A DNA stretch of 64,000 bases from Martinezella tropici (GTDB lineage: Bacteria > Pseudomonadota > Alphaproteobacteria > Rhizobiales > Rhizobiaceae), in NCBI RefSeq assembly GCF_008370325.1, contig NZ_VNIP01000008.1, forward strand, positions 558,001 to 622,000, given 5' to 3'. Below are positions 37,166-45,472 of this stretch, one piece after another (position 1 is the first letter of the stretch; every line of letters begins with the position of its first letter). The notes below the pieces were generated by a model that ran no database searches, was not told the DNA's origin, and saw nothing but the letters and a program-made list of their open reading frames with translations. The position numbers and the translations under genes are program-made.

Positions 37166-37950
37166 GCCGCGCTCCTGATGCTATCGGCGTTGTGGAGGAT
37201 GGCGCGAATTTCTTCCCGGAGATTGCCGAACTCGGGCGACGTGACGATCGCCCTCGTGTCGCCGCTCTCGGCAAGGCGATGCACGAAATCGAGCTCGAAG
37301 CGGGCAACCACGCGTCCTGGCCGTGGAGACATGACCAATACTTCGGTGCCGAGAAACAGCGCTTCCTCGATCGAATGCGTGATGAAGAAGATGCGCTTGT
37401 CGGTTCTGGCCCAGATCGACACCAGCAGCTCCTGCATCTGTTCGCGCGTCAGGCTGTCGAGAGCGCCGAAGGGTTCGTCCATCAGCAGGATGTCCGGATC
37501 GGTGGCGAGCGCGCGGGCAATGCCGACACGCTGGCGCATGCCGCCCGACAACTCATAGGGCAGGGCATTGGCAAAATCCGTGAGGCCCACGAGCCGCAGC
37601 AGCTCGGATGCGCGATCCCGGCGTTCCCGCTTTCCCAATCCGGCAAATTGCAGGCCAAGAGCGACATTGTCGATCACCGTTTTCCATGGCAGCAACGCAT
37701 CCTTCTGGAAGACAACGCCACGATCGGCGCCGGGTCCGGAGACGGGTCTGCCGTCGAGCGTGATCTTTCCCTCCGATAGCGGCAGGAAGCCGGCGATCGC
37801 ATTGAGCAAAGTGGATTTGCCGCAGCCGGAAGCGCCAAGTGCCACGACAATGCCGCGCTCTGGAATGTTGAAGGAGACACGGTCGAGCGCGTGAACGGTT
37901 CTGCCGTCACGCGCTGCAAAGAAAACGCTGGCATGGTCGACTTGAAGCAT
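37162..37950 (-). CDS. tauB: Taurine/sulfonate ABC transporter ATPase
   Basis: A 262-residue ATPase: Walker [10 protein letters not shown], signature [16 protein letters not shown], Walker [13 protein letters not shown], switch FITHSIEEA. The segment [30 protein letters not shown] is nearly the TauB sequence rather than SsuB. ATG 37950 is preceded by GAGGG; a GTG eight codons earlier is less likely. It lies 56 bp after tauA and overlaps tauC. Confidence 0.88.
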   Translation of the reverse strand: MLQVDHASVFFAARDGRTVHALDRVSFNIPERGIVVALGASGCGKSTLLNAIAGFLPLSEGKITLDGRPVSGPGADRGVVFQKDALLPWKTVIDNVALGLQFAGLGKRERRDRASELLRLVGLTDFANALPYELSGGMRQRVGIARALATDPDILLMDEPFGALDSLTREQMQELLVSIWARTDKRIFFITHSIEEALFLGTEVLVMSPRPGRVVARFELDFVHRLAESGDTRAIVTSPEFGNLREEIRAILHNADSIRSAA

Positions 37951-38006
37951 GGGGCCCTCAAAAAAGTGCGGCACCGACGCGACGAGCGCGCCGGCGCCGG
38001 GGAGGA

Positions 38007-39020
38007 TCAGTTGCTGGCGCTGGTAAGTGCGTCAGCGGTGACGAATGCGCCATAGCTCGGCAGGACCTCGGAGACTTTTCCCTGACTCTTCAGGAATGTC
38101 GCCGTGTCCTTCAGGATCTTGGCCGCGCCCGATTTGTCGCCACCGCCAAGCCAGCCCGCGGATGCCTGAACATCGGGCGTCAACAGCGTGAGATTCTTCA
38201 GCGCCGCAGCCTGCTGATCGGCCGTGCCGCCCAGGAGCTTGGCAAGCGCCTTTGCATTCTCGCTGTCCGGCCCCCATGCAGCCTTGTCGGCTGCGAAGGA
38301 GGCGTAGTACTTGTTGATCACTGAAGCATAGGCCTTCAGGAACTGCGGGTTGTCGGTCGCGAATTTCGAGGTTGCGACCCAGGCGGAGAATGTGGGAGCG
38401 CCCTTGTCGGCGACGTCCTTGGATGTCACCAATACCTTGCCGTTCTTCTTCAGCTCGGTCAGTGCCGGATCCCAGACGAAGCCGCCGTCGATATCGCCGC
38501 GATTGAAGCTGGCAACGATTTCCGGCTGCGGAATGGCGAAGACCTGCACATCCTTTTCCGTCAGGCCGAGGGATTTGATGAGGGCGAGCAGCTGATAGTG
38601 GTCGGTGGAGACAGGTGCTGCCGCAAGCTTCTTGCCCTTCAGATCGGCAAGTGTGTTGATGCCCGAGCCGTTGCGCACAACGAGAGCTTCGTCGACGCCC
38701 GAGATTGACGACAGGTAGAAGGCTTTTACTTCCAGCCCGCGGGAAGCGGCCGCCGCAAACGGGCTTGAGCCGACGTAGCCGATCTGGACATCGCCGGATG
38801 CGATGGCAGCGAAGATCTCCGCTCCGGAATTGAATTTGCGGAAGTCGATCTCGTAGCCCGTTTCTTTGGCGAATTCGCCGTTGGCGATCGCGACGGACGA
38901 CGGCAAGGCGTCCGTCTGATAGGCGACGACGACCTTCTTGTCGGCCGCTGCAGCGACCGTTGCCACGCAGATGCTGGCGAGGCCCATGGCAGCGGCAGCG
39001 ATCAATGTCTTGAACTTCAT
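38007..39020 (-). CDS. tauA: Taurine/sulfonate-binding periplasmic protein
   Basis: A 337-residue solute-binding protein with a Sec signal peptide (cleavage near VAAAAD). The core [71 protein letters not shown] follows TauA closely, including the two-lobe sulfonate-binding layout. AAGGGGACACAC precedes the ATG. It is the first gene of the tauABC-ssuD operon and its upstream region carries a palindrome shared with the S-alkylcysteine operon. Confidence 0.88.
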   Translation of the reverse strand: MKFKTLIAAAAMGLASICVATVAAAADKKVVVAYQTDALPSSVAIANGEFAKETGYEIDFRKFNSGAEIFAAIASGDVQIGYVGSSPFAAAASRGLEVKAFYLSSISGVDEALVVRNGSGINTLADLKGKKLAAAPVSTDHYQLLALIKSLGLTEKDVQVFAIPQPEIVASFNRGDIDGGFVWDPALTELKKNGKVLVTSKDVADKGAPTFSAWVATSKFATDNPQFLKAYASVINKYYASFAADKAAWGPDSENAKALAKLLGGTADQQAAALKNLTLLTPDVQASAGWLGGGDKSGAAKILKDTATFLKSQGKVSEVLPSYGAFVTADALTSASN

Positions 39021-39332
39021 GTGTGTCCCCTTGGCCGGATCGGGATTCTCCGGCGGTTCCCTGAGTGCGATGTGTAAAGCCTAGCGAAGAAGGGGAGAGG
39101 ATCGACAGGAATAACAAACTATTTTTATAGACTATAATGGGAATTGTTTGTCTCAATCCATCATGCGCGCAGCGACGGCATATTTCTGCCGAGGAAAAGC
39201 AAGGAGTCGCGCTGGAGCCGGCATCCGAGACGGATGAGGCAGGTATTGAAGGGGCCGCCCTGAATCAGGTGTTTGATCTCGCCAGCGGAGTGCCTGCAAA
39301 TCTCGGCTTGAGGTAGCCTATTCTTCTATCGA
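39021..39332. promoter_or_regulatory. tauA promoter region with nested palindrome
   Basis: A 312-bp gap upstream of tauA. TATAGACTATA (39126-39136) is a perfect 11-bp palindrome and part of a 15-bp sequence (39122-39136) also present at 41236-41250. ACAAAC (39114-39119) and GTTTGT (39146-39151) form an outer dyad almost concentric with it. It lies about 105-115 bp upstream of the tauA start, a usual distance for a LysR-type activator site. The remaining sequence to 39332 holds no gene that I can support. Confidence 0.55.
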
Positions 39333-39971
39333 TCAACGCAGTGCAGCGGCCCATTGAGCTACGTGATCGGCAACGGTTGCGATATGCTCGGTGGACGTGA
39401 GACCGGATACAGCCTTTCGTGGCGTGAAGTCATGGTCTCCATCCTCCAGCCAGAGAATCTCGATCATTTTGGAGAGCTCGTACGTGGAGACTTCTTCCCG
39501 CGATCCGAATAGGTCACGAGTTCCCTGACAGATGAGAGTAGGCGTCTTCATGCCTGCGAGATGGGCGGTTCGCAGCTTCTCAGGTTTTCCTATCGGATGG
39601 AAAGGATAGCCAAGACAAAGTAGTCCAGAAATCCTTCCTGCATTGCTTAGATCATCCGCGATCATACTCGCCACACGTCCGCCCATCGATTTCCCCGCGA
39701 TCACGAGTGTCCCTTTTGAACCAACTTCATCTATCACGGCTTTGAATTCCTGGTTTAGAAGCTCTGCCCGGGGCGGCGGAGACCGCTTCCCCGAAGAGCG
39801 CTGTGCTGACATGTAGTCGAACTCGAACCGGATAATTCGCAAGCCTTTGCTGGAAAGCGCCGCGGACATAGCTTCCATCCATTTCGTGTCCATTGCGCCG
39901 CCCGCGCCATGCGCGAAAACGATGTTGACCTTGGCGTCTTCGGGACCAGTGACGAGGAAATGGTACGGCAT
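39333..39971 (-). CDS. Alpha/beta hydrolase (KANL3/TEX30-like)
   Basis: A 212-residue alpha/beta hydrolase: NIVFAHGAGGAMDTKWMEAM (oxyanion region), nucleophile elbow AGKSMGGRVASMI, acid in CQGTRDLFGS and His in EDGDHDFTPRK. This set is characteristic of the small KANL3/TEX30 (dienelactone-hydrolase-like) group found in bacteria and eukaryotes; substrates are unknown. GGGAGAATCCTGA precedes the ATG. It is transcribed alone. Confidence 0.82.
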   Translation of the reverse strand: MPYHFLVTGPEDAKVNIVFAHGAGGAMDTKWMEAMSAALSSKGLRIIRFEFDYMSAQRSSGKRSPPPRAELLNQEFKAVIDEVGSKGTLVIAGKSMGGRVASMIADDLSNAGRISGLLCLGYPFHPIGKPEKLRTAHLAGMKTPTLICQGTRDLFGSREEVSTYELSKMIEILWLEDGDHDFTPRKAVSGLTSTEHIATVADHVAQWAAALR

Positions 39972-40227
39972 TCAGGATTCTCCCGGTTCGTAGCGTCGCC
40001 GCGTAAGCGCTGCGCCGCTGGCGCCTTGTTAGCAAAGCTCGGATTCGATGGCGAGGGATCACAGCCTTGAAAGGCATGGCAGGCTGCTGGAGATCCCTAA
40101 AGCGGACATAGCAACGTCGACTTGCGGAGCTTGCCAAGCTCGAGTTAATTGACGTTGCTCGCGCCTGCGGTCGATTAAGCGAAGCACCAACTACGCCGCC
40201 AAGGGTATCGCCGCCAAGGTATCGCCA

Positions 40228-40962
40228 ATGGGATGGGAAGCACTCGGGCAGTGGGGTGAAGACGCGGTTCGCATCGAACCGCTCACTGGCGGCGTTGCCA
40301 ACGACGTCTGGAGCGTTCGCGTCCATGGGCAGATTGCGGTCGGTCGCCTTGGCTCCAGGGCCGACGCTGATCTCGCGTGGGAAACCGAGCTGCTCCAACA
40401 CCTCGAGCGTGCGGGTATGATCGTTCCAGCGCCGATCCCGACGACAGACGGACGCCTGTTCGCGAACGGTCTGGTGGTGATGAAATACATCGAGGGCGGA
40501 CCGCCAGAGACCATGTCCGACTGGCGTCGCGTCGCCGATACGCTGCGCAAGCTGCATCGGTTGACGAAGGACTGGCCGCAGCGCCCCGGTTGGAAATCTT
40601 CCACCGACCTCCTGCATGCCGAAACCGGAACGAGGGTCAACCTTGCTGCGATGCCGCCGGAGGGCGTTGCTCGATGTCGAGCAGCGTGGGCGCGGCTTGT
40701 CGGGCGTCAGACATGCGTCGTCCACGGCAACCCAAGTAATCCTGGCAACATCCGCATGACTGCTGATCGCGTCGCGTTGATCGACTGGGATGAGTCCCAC
40801 GTCGATGTCCCCGACCTTGATCTGGTGCTGCCCGACAATGCTGCCGATCTCGACGACGACGCCTATGATATCGCTGCGCAAGCGTCTGCCGCATGGGAAG
40901 CCACCGTTTGCTGGCAGGACGACTACGCACTCAGGCGGCTCGCCGAGGTGCGAGCAGTCTGA
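40228..40962 (+). CDS. Aminoglycoside phosphotransferase-family protein with altered catalytic loop
   Basis: A 244-residue APH/choline-kinase-fold protein. The N-lobe has LTGGVANDVWSVRV; ETELLQHLERAG is the alphaC region. The Brenner-type catalytic loop reads VVHGNPSNPGNIRM, with Asn where these kinases have the catalytic Asp (HGD), whereas the metal-binding motif ALIDWDES is intact. Kinase activity is therefore doubtful. It is short for the family. Sequences resembling attC ends flank it (see findings). It could be a small antibiotic or sugar kinase, or an inactive relative. Confidence 0.7.
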   Translation: MGWEALGQWGEDAVRIEPLTGGVANDVWSVRVHGQIAVGRLGSRADADLAWETELLQHLERAGMIVPAPIPTTDGRLFANGLVVMKYIEGGPPETMSDWRRVADTLRKLHRLTKDWPQRPGWKSSTDLLHAETGTRVNLAAMPPEGVARCRAAWARLVGRQTCVVHGNPSNPGNIRMTADRVALIDWDESHVDVPDLDLVLPDNAADLDDDAYDIAAQASAAWEATVCWQDDYALRRLAEVRAV

Positions 40963-41293
40963 GCGGTTTCGGCGGATCGATGCGTCGTATCCATACTGGA
41001 GCGTCCGGCGACTATGTAAGCCAAACTGCGGGCTTGGCCGCGCGTTTCCCTGGATTTTGCATCCAGGCAGCTATTTCGCGGCTGTGACCTTTCCAAAGGT
41101 AAAAGCTGTCACCTAACGCCCAGCGAGGCGCCATTTGTTACGGTTTCACGCACATCCCCTTGATCAACTGCCGATTTTTTCCGCATCCGGCGAAAGAAAA
41201 AGAAAGCTGTTTCTTATATAACTTAAAATCTATGTTTTTTATAGACTATAGCGTTCCTTGGTCGGCATCGGACGCAAACATGGATGAAACGGC
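40963..41293. promoter_or_regulatory. Promoter region of the S-alkylcysteine operon
   Basis: A 331-bp gap. The right part (41170-41270) is A/T-rich and contains TATAGACTATA at 41240-41250, within the 15-bp sequence 41236-41250 shared with the tauA region; it lies 43-54 bp upstream of the operon start. Between 41111 and 41141 there is an attC-like stretch (see findings). No gene is supported here. Confidence 0.55.
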
Positions 41294-42286
41294 ATGTCTT
41301 ATCTCCTTAGCCTTCTCGACAAGAGCCCGATCGAACAGGGACTGAGTGCCACCGATGCGCTTGGCGCTACGACGCGCCTGGCCATAAGGGCCGAAGAACT
41401 TGGCTATCACCGCTTCTGGCTCGCCGAGCACCACAACATGGCGAACCTCGCCAGTTCGGCACCCGAAGTTCTGATCGCCTATCTTCTCGCCCGCACCTCG
41501 AAGATTCGCATCGGCTCCGGCGGCGTGATGCTGCAGCATTACAGCGCTTACAAGGTCGCGGAGGCCTTCAATCTCCTGGCCTCGCTGGCGCCCGGCCGCA
41601 TCGATCTCGGCGTCGGCAAGGCGCCGGGCGGGTTTCCGCTTTCGACCCGCGCGCTGCAGCGCGCTTTCGATCCCGAGAAGAAGCCGGAATTCGCAGAGCA
41701 GCTGTCCGACATCAACACCTACCTCGCCGCCGATCCCCATTCCGAAGGCGCGCTGGCGACGCCTTTTCCGCCAAGTTCGCCCGAGCGCTTCCTGCTTGGC
41801 GCCAGCGTCGAAAGCGCGAAGCTAGCGGCGGAGAAGGGTTGGAGATTGGTGTTTGCCGGGCACCTGAACGGCGATCCGGAAAATCTGCGGAAAACCTTCG
41901 AAGCCTATGAGCATGCGAGCGGCGGCAAGGTGCCGATCCTGGCGCTCGCCGCCTTCGCCGCTGAAAGCGAGGCGCATGCCCGCGAGCGCGTTGGCCAGCT
42001 GCGCATTGTCAAGCTTTTCCTGCCCAACGGCCAGAGCGTCAATGTCGGCACCCAGGAACAGGCGGCGGAATTCGCGCGCCAGGCCGGCTTCTCCGACTTT
42101 CGAACCGAAGAGAAGGTGCCAAGCGTGCTGCACGGCACGGCGGCGCAGATCCGCGACGAACTCGACGCTCTCCATCGCCGCTACGGTGTCGAGGAATTCG
42201 TGCTCGACACGCCGGCCCTGACCGCGGCCGAACGGCTGAACTCCATAGAATTGCTCGCCAAAGAACGCCTTTCCCTCGTTGCCTGA
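41294..42286 (+). CDS. LLM flavin monooxygenase, MsnO8/YtmO type
   Basis: A 330-residue luciferase-like flavoprotein starting SYLLSLLDKSPIEQGLSATDALGATTRLAIRAEELGYHRFWLAEHHNM, with IRIGSGGVMLQHYSAYKVAEAFNLLASLAPGRIDLGVGKAPGG as the flavin-binding region. The short style is that of the MsnO8 group, to which Bacillus YtmO seems to belong. It is the first gene of an eight-gene operon whose other members match the ytm/yxe S-alkylcysteine operons. YtmO-type enzymes use reduced FMN to oxidise or cleave S-substituted N-acetylcysteines; the exact reaction here is inferred. Confidence 0.83.
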   Translation: MSYLLSLLDKSPIEQGLSATDALGATTRLAIRAEELGYHRFWLAEHHNMANLASSAPEVLIAYLLARTSKIRIGSGGVMLQHYSAYKVAEAFNLLASLAPGRIDLGVGKAPGGFPLSTRALQRAFDPEKKPEFAEQLSDINTYLAADPHSEGALATPFPPSSPERFLLGASVESAKLAAEKGWRLVFAGHLNGDPENLRKTFEAYEHASGGKVPILALAAFAAESEAHARERVGQLRIVKLFLPNGQSVNVGTQEQAAEFARQAGFSDFRTEEKVPSVLHGTAAQIRDELDALHRRYGVEEFVLDTPALTAAERLNSIELLAKERLSLVA

Positions 42287-42310
42287 GCGGCCTGTCCCAG
42301 GAGGATCATC

Positions 42311-43660
42311 ATGGCTCAAAAACACGTCACCTTCGGTATCATGTTGCAAGGCCCGGGCGGCCACATGAATGCCTGGAAGCACCCGAGCGTTCCAGCCGAT
42401 GCCAGCACCAATCTCAATTTCTTCGTCAAGACCGCCCGCAAGGCGGAAGATGCCGGCATTGCCTTCGCCTTCGTCGCCGATGGGCTCTATATCAACGAGC
42501 AATCCATCCCGCATTTCCTCAACCGGTTCGAGCCGCTGACCATCCTGTCCGCGCTCGCCGCCTTTACGACGAAGCTCGGGCTGGTCGGCACGGTTTCGAC
42601 CTCCTATAGCGATCCCTTCACCATCGCCCGGCAGTTTGCCTCGCTCGATCTCATCAGCGGCGGCCGTGCCGGCTGGAATGCGGTGACATCGCCGCTTGAA
42701 GGTTCCGGCCGCAACTATAGCCGCGAACATCCGGAGCACGAGTTGCGCTACGAGATCGCCGACGAATATCTCGATGCGATCAAGGGCCTGTGGGACTCCT
42801 GGGACGACGATGCCTTCGTGCGTGATCGCGAGACCGGCGTCTATGCCGACAAATCCAAGCTGCATCGCCTGAACCACAAGGGCCGGTTCTTCCGCATCGA
42901 AGGTCCCCTCAATATCGGTCGCTCCAAGCAGGGGCAGCCGGTGGTGTTCCAGGCGGGGGCCTCGGATTCCGGTATCCGGCTCGCCGGCAAGCATGCCGAT
43001 GCTGTCTTCACCAATGGCGGGCCGTTGGAAGATGCCAAGACCTTCTACAAGCAGGTCAAGCAGAGCGCGATCGCACATGGCCGTAGTGCCTCCGATGTCG
43101 GCATCTTTCCCGGTATCGGCCCGATCGTCGGCGCGACGCAGGAGGAGGCGGACGCCAAATACCAGGCAATCCGCAATCTCGTCACCATCGAGGAGGCGCT
43201 TGCCTATCTCGGCCGCTTCTTCGATCATCATGATTTCAGCGTCTATCCGCTCGATGAGCCGTTCCCTGATCTCGGCGACATCGGCCGCAACAATTTCCGC
43301 GCCACGACCGATCGGATCAAGAAGACGGCGCGGGAAAAGGGGCTCACCCTGCGTGAGGTGGCGCTGGATGCGGCAACGCCGCGAACCTCCTTCATCGGCA
43401 CCGCCGAGCATATTGCCAGCGAGATCATCCGCTGGGTGGATGAGGAAGGTGCGGACGGTTTCATCCTCGGCTTTCCGGTGATCGGCGAAGGCTTCGATGA
43501 TTTTTCCAAACATGTCCTGCCGATCCTGACGGAGCGCGGCTACTTCGACCCTACGCTGAAAGGCGAGACGCTGCGCGATCATCTTGGCCTGCCGTTCCGC
43601 GAAAGCCGTTACGCGGTAGGGCAAGATGACATCGAACCCGCAAAGGCCGTGGGCGCCTGA
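42311..43660 (+). CDS. LLM flavin monooxygenase, NtaA/SnaA/YtnJ/YxeK type
   Basis: A 449-residue member of the NtaA/DszA branch: FGIMLQGPGGHMNAWKHPSVPADASTNLNFFVKTARKAEDAGIAFAFVADG, then TLGLVGT-type and SGGRAGWNAVTSPLEGSGRNYSREHPEHELRYEIADEYLDAIKGLWDSW, and a C-terminal DGFILGFPVIGEGFDDFSKHVLPIL. Bacillus relatives YtnJ (CmoJ) and YxeK cleave the C-S bond of N-acetylated S-alkylcysteines. AGGAGGATCATC precedes the ATG, 24 bp after the first operon gene. The substrate is inferred from operon content; an organosulfur or nitrilotriacetate-type substrate remains possible. Confidence 0.88.
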   Translation: MAQKHVTFGIMLQGPGGHMNAWKHPSVPADASTNLNFFVKTARKAEDAGIAFAFVADGLYINEQSIPHFLNRFEPLTILSALAAFTTKLGLVGTVSTSYSDPFTIARQFASLDLISGGRAGWNAVTSPLEGSGRNYSREHPEHELRYEIADEYLDAIKGLWDSWDDDAFVRDRETGVYADKSKLHRLNHKGRFFRIEGPLNIGRSKQGQPVVFQAGASDSGIRLAGKHADAVFTNGGPLEDAKTFYKQVKQSAIAHGRSASDVGIFPGIGPIVGATQEEADAKYQAIRNLVTIEEALAYLGRFFDHHDFSVYPLDEPFPDLGDIGRNNFRATTDRIKKTAREKGLTLREVALDAATPRTSFIGTAEHIASEIIRWVDEEGADGFILGFPVIGEGFDDFSKHVLPILTERGYFDPTLKGETLRDHLGLPFRESRYAVGQDDIEPAKAVGA

Positions 43661-43675
43661 GCCCGGACGATCGCC

Positions 43676-44875
43676 ATGAACGCCATCATCACGCCCCCTT
43701 TGGACGCCGATCAAATCGAGACAGGGATCGCCGCCTATCTCGATGAGATCATCGCGCTCAGGCACGACTTGCATCAATACCCCGAGCTCGCCTTTCAGGA
43801 GCATCGCACCGCCAAGAAGGTTGCGTCGCTGCTTGCGGACTGGGGCTACGATGTTGCCACGGGTATCGCCGGTACGGGCGTGGTCGCGACCCTGAAGCGG
43901 GGCGACAGCAAACGTAGCCTCGGCATCCGTGCCGACATGGATGCGCTGCCGATCGAGGAGGCGACCGGGCTCGACTATGCCAGCAGCAACCCCGGCGTCA
44001 TGCACGCCTGCGGCCACGATGGGCATACGTCGGTTCTCCTGGCGGCGGCCCGCTATCTCGCCGGGAGCGGCAATTTCAGCGGCACGCTGCGGCTGATCTT
44101 CCAGCCGGCCGAGGAAATCGGCGCCGGCGCGCGCAAAATGCTGTCGGAGGGTCTCTTCGATCGCTTCCCGGTCGATGCGGTCTTCGGGCTGCATAATTGG
44201 CCTGGTGTCCCGACGGGACAGTTCGGTTTCGTTGCCGGCCCGGCGATGGCCTCCGTCGACCAGGCCGTGATCAAGATCGTCGGAAAGGGCGGTCATGGCG
44301 CCGAGCCGCATCGTGCGGTCGATCCCGTACTGGCTTCAGCCTCCTTCATCATGGCACTTCAGAGCGTGGTCTCCCGCAATATCGATCCGCAGGATATGGC
44401 GGTTGCGACCGTGGGATCCATTCACGCGGGTTCCGCTTCGAACGTCATTCCCGAAAGCGTCGAGATGAAGCTGACCATGCGCGCCTTCAGCGAACAGGTG
44501 CGCGCGAGGCTGCAGGAGCGGATTCCCGCTCTGGCGCGGGCGCAGGCGGAAAGCTTCGGTGCGGTGGCCGAGGTCAATTACCGTCTCGGCTTTCCGGCAC
44601 TGGTCAATCATGCCGATGAAACCGCCTTTGCCCGCACTGTCGCTTTGCAGACGCTCGGGACTGGGGCCGTCCAAGCGGATTTCCGGCCGCGGACGGCAAG
44701 CGAGGATTTCGCCTTCATGCTGGAAGCGAAGCCAGGGAGCTATCTCTTTGTCGGCAATGGCGATAGCGCCCCTCTGCACAGCGCCCAATACGATTTCAAC
44801 GACGCGATCATTGCGCCCGCTGCCCGTTATTGGGGGCGGCTCGCCGAGATTTTCCTCGCGGATGACAACAGGTGA
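43676..44875 (+). CDS. M20 family N-acyl-amino-acid deacylase (YtnL/YxeP type)
   Basis: A 399-residue metallo-amidohydrolase: RHDLHQYPELAFQEHRTAKKVASLL, GIRADMDALPIEEATGLDYASSNPGVMHACGHDGHTSVLL (metal ligands), FQPAEEIGAGARKML (catalytic Glu) and GKGGHGAEPHRAVDPV in the dimerisation lid. The type is that of hippurate or N-acetylcysteine deacetylases. In the ytm and yxe operons this enzyme removes the acetyl group after the side chain has been oxidised. Its stop codon overlaps a GTG of the next gene. Confidence 0.87.
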   Translation: MNAIITPPLDADQIETGIAAYLDEIIALRHDLHQYPELAFQEHRTAKKVASLLADWGYDVATGIAGTGVVATLKRGDSKRSLGIRADMDALPIEEATGLDYASSNPGVMHACGHDGHTSVLLAAARYLAGSGNFSGTLRLIFQPAEEIGAGARKMLSEGLFDRFPVDAVFGLHNWPGVPTGQFGFVAGPAMASVDQAVIKIVGKGGHGAEPHRAVDPVLASASFIMALQSVVSRNIDPQDMAVATVGSIHAGSASNVIPESVEMKLTMRAFSEQVRARLQERIPALARAQAESFGAVAEVNYRLGFPALVNHADETAFARTVALQTLGTGAVQADFRPRTASEDFAFMLEAKPGSYLFVGNGDSAPLHSAQYDFNDAIIAPAARYWGRLAEIFLADDNR

Positions 44876-44883
44876 CGACCGAC

Positions 44884-45432
44884 ATGAGCGATACGTTTCT
44901 CTATACGACCCCGCTCGATCCACGTGCCAAGCCGCTGATCGACGAACTGATCCATGAATATGACAGCCGCTACGGCAACTATTTCAATGCCGAAGGGGCG
45001 GCTGCCGAACTTAATCGCTATCCGCCGGAGGCTTTCGCGCCACCGGATGGCAATTTCCTGCTTCTGTTGCGCGATGGCGAAACGATCGGAGGCGGAGCCT
45101 TCAAGCACTATGACGACCAGACCGCCGAATTCAAACGGATCTGGACCCGGCACGATCTGCGACGGCAGGGATTGGCGCGGAAGCTGCTGGTAGAGCTGGA
45201 AGCGCAGGCGGGGCGGCAGGGCTATCGCCGCATCTATCTGACGACAGGTTTCCGCCAGCCCGAGGCGGTTGGCCTCTATTTGACCAATGGCTACACCGCG
45301 CTCTTCGACACTTCGGTCGATCCGGAGATCTACAAGAGCCTGCCTTTCGAGAAGGATATCAGCCATCTGGCCTTGTCCTATGTCGCCGAAGCCTCCGGCT
45401 CGCCGCAGCGACTGGCCGCTGCCGGCCGATAA
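44884..45432 (+). CDS. GNAT-family N-acetyltransferase
   Basis: A 182-residue GNAT protein. The acetyl-CoA motif is RIWTRHDLRRQGLARKLLVELEAQAGRQGYRRIYLTTGFRQPEAVGLYLTNGY. By analogy with Bacillus YtmI/YxeL (and SnaB-type enzymes) it would acetylate the alpha-amino group of an imported S-substituted cysteine before the monooxygenase step. ATG 44884 has AGGTGACGACCGAC upstream; a GTG at 44872 is an alternative overlapping the deacylase stop codon. Confidence 0.82.
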   Translation: MSDTFLYTTPLDPRAKPLIDELIHEYDSRYGNYFNAEGAAAELNRYPPEAFAPPDGNFLLLLRDGETIGGGAFKHYDDQTAEFKRIWTRHDLRRQGLARKLLVELEAQAGRQGYRRIYLTTGFRQPEAVGLYLTNGYTALFDTSVDPEIYKSLPFEKDISHLALSYVAEASGSPQRLAAAGR

Positions 45433-45472
45433 CGGCGAATAGGATCAATCACAATCATAAGGGGTAAGCATC

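Noticed and set aside
40111..40158. GCAACGTC...GACGTTGC inverted repeat before the APH-type gene
   Set aside because: Eight-bp arms with a 32-bp loop and no evident partner element; could be chance, noted only as context for the cassette idea.
41822..44311. An 829-codon open frame on the minus strand
   Set aside because: It is antisense to three well-supported plus-strand genes and its composition follows their codon bias; no ribosome binding site or domain.
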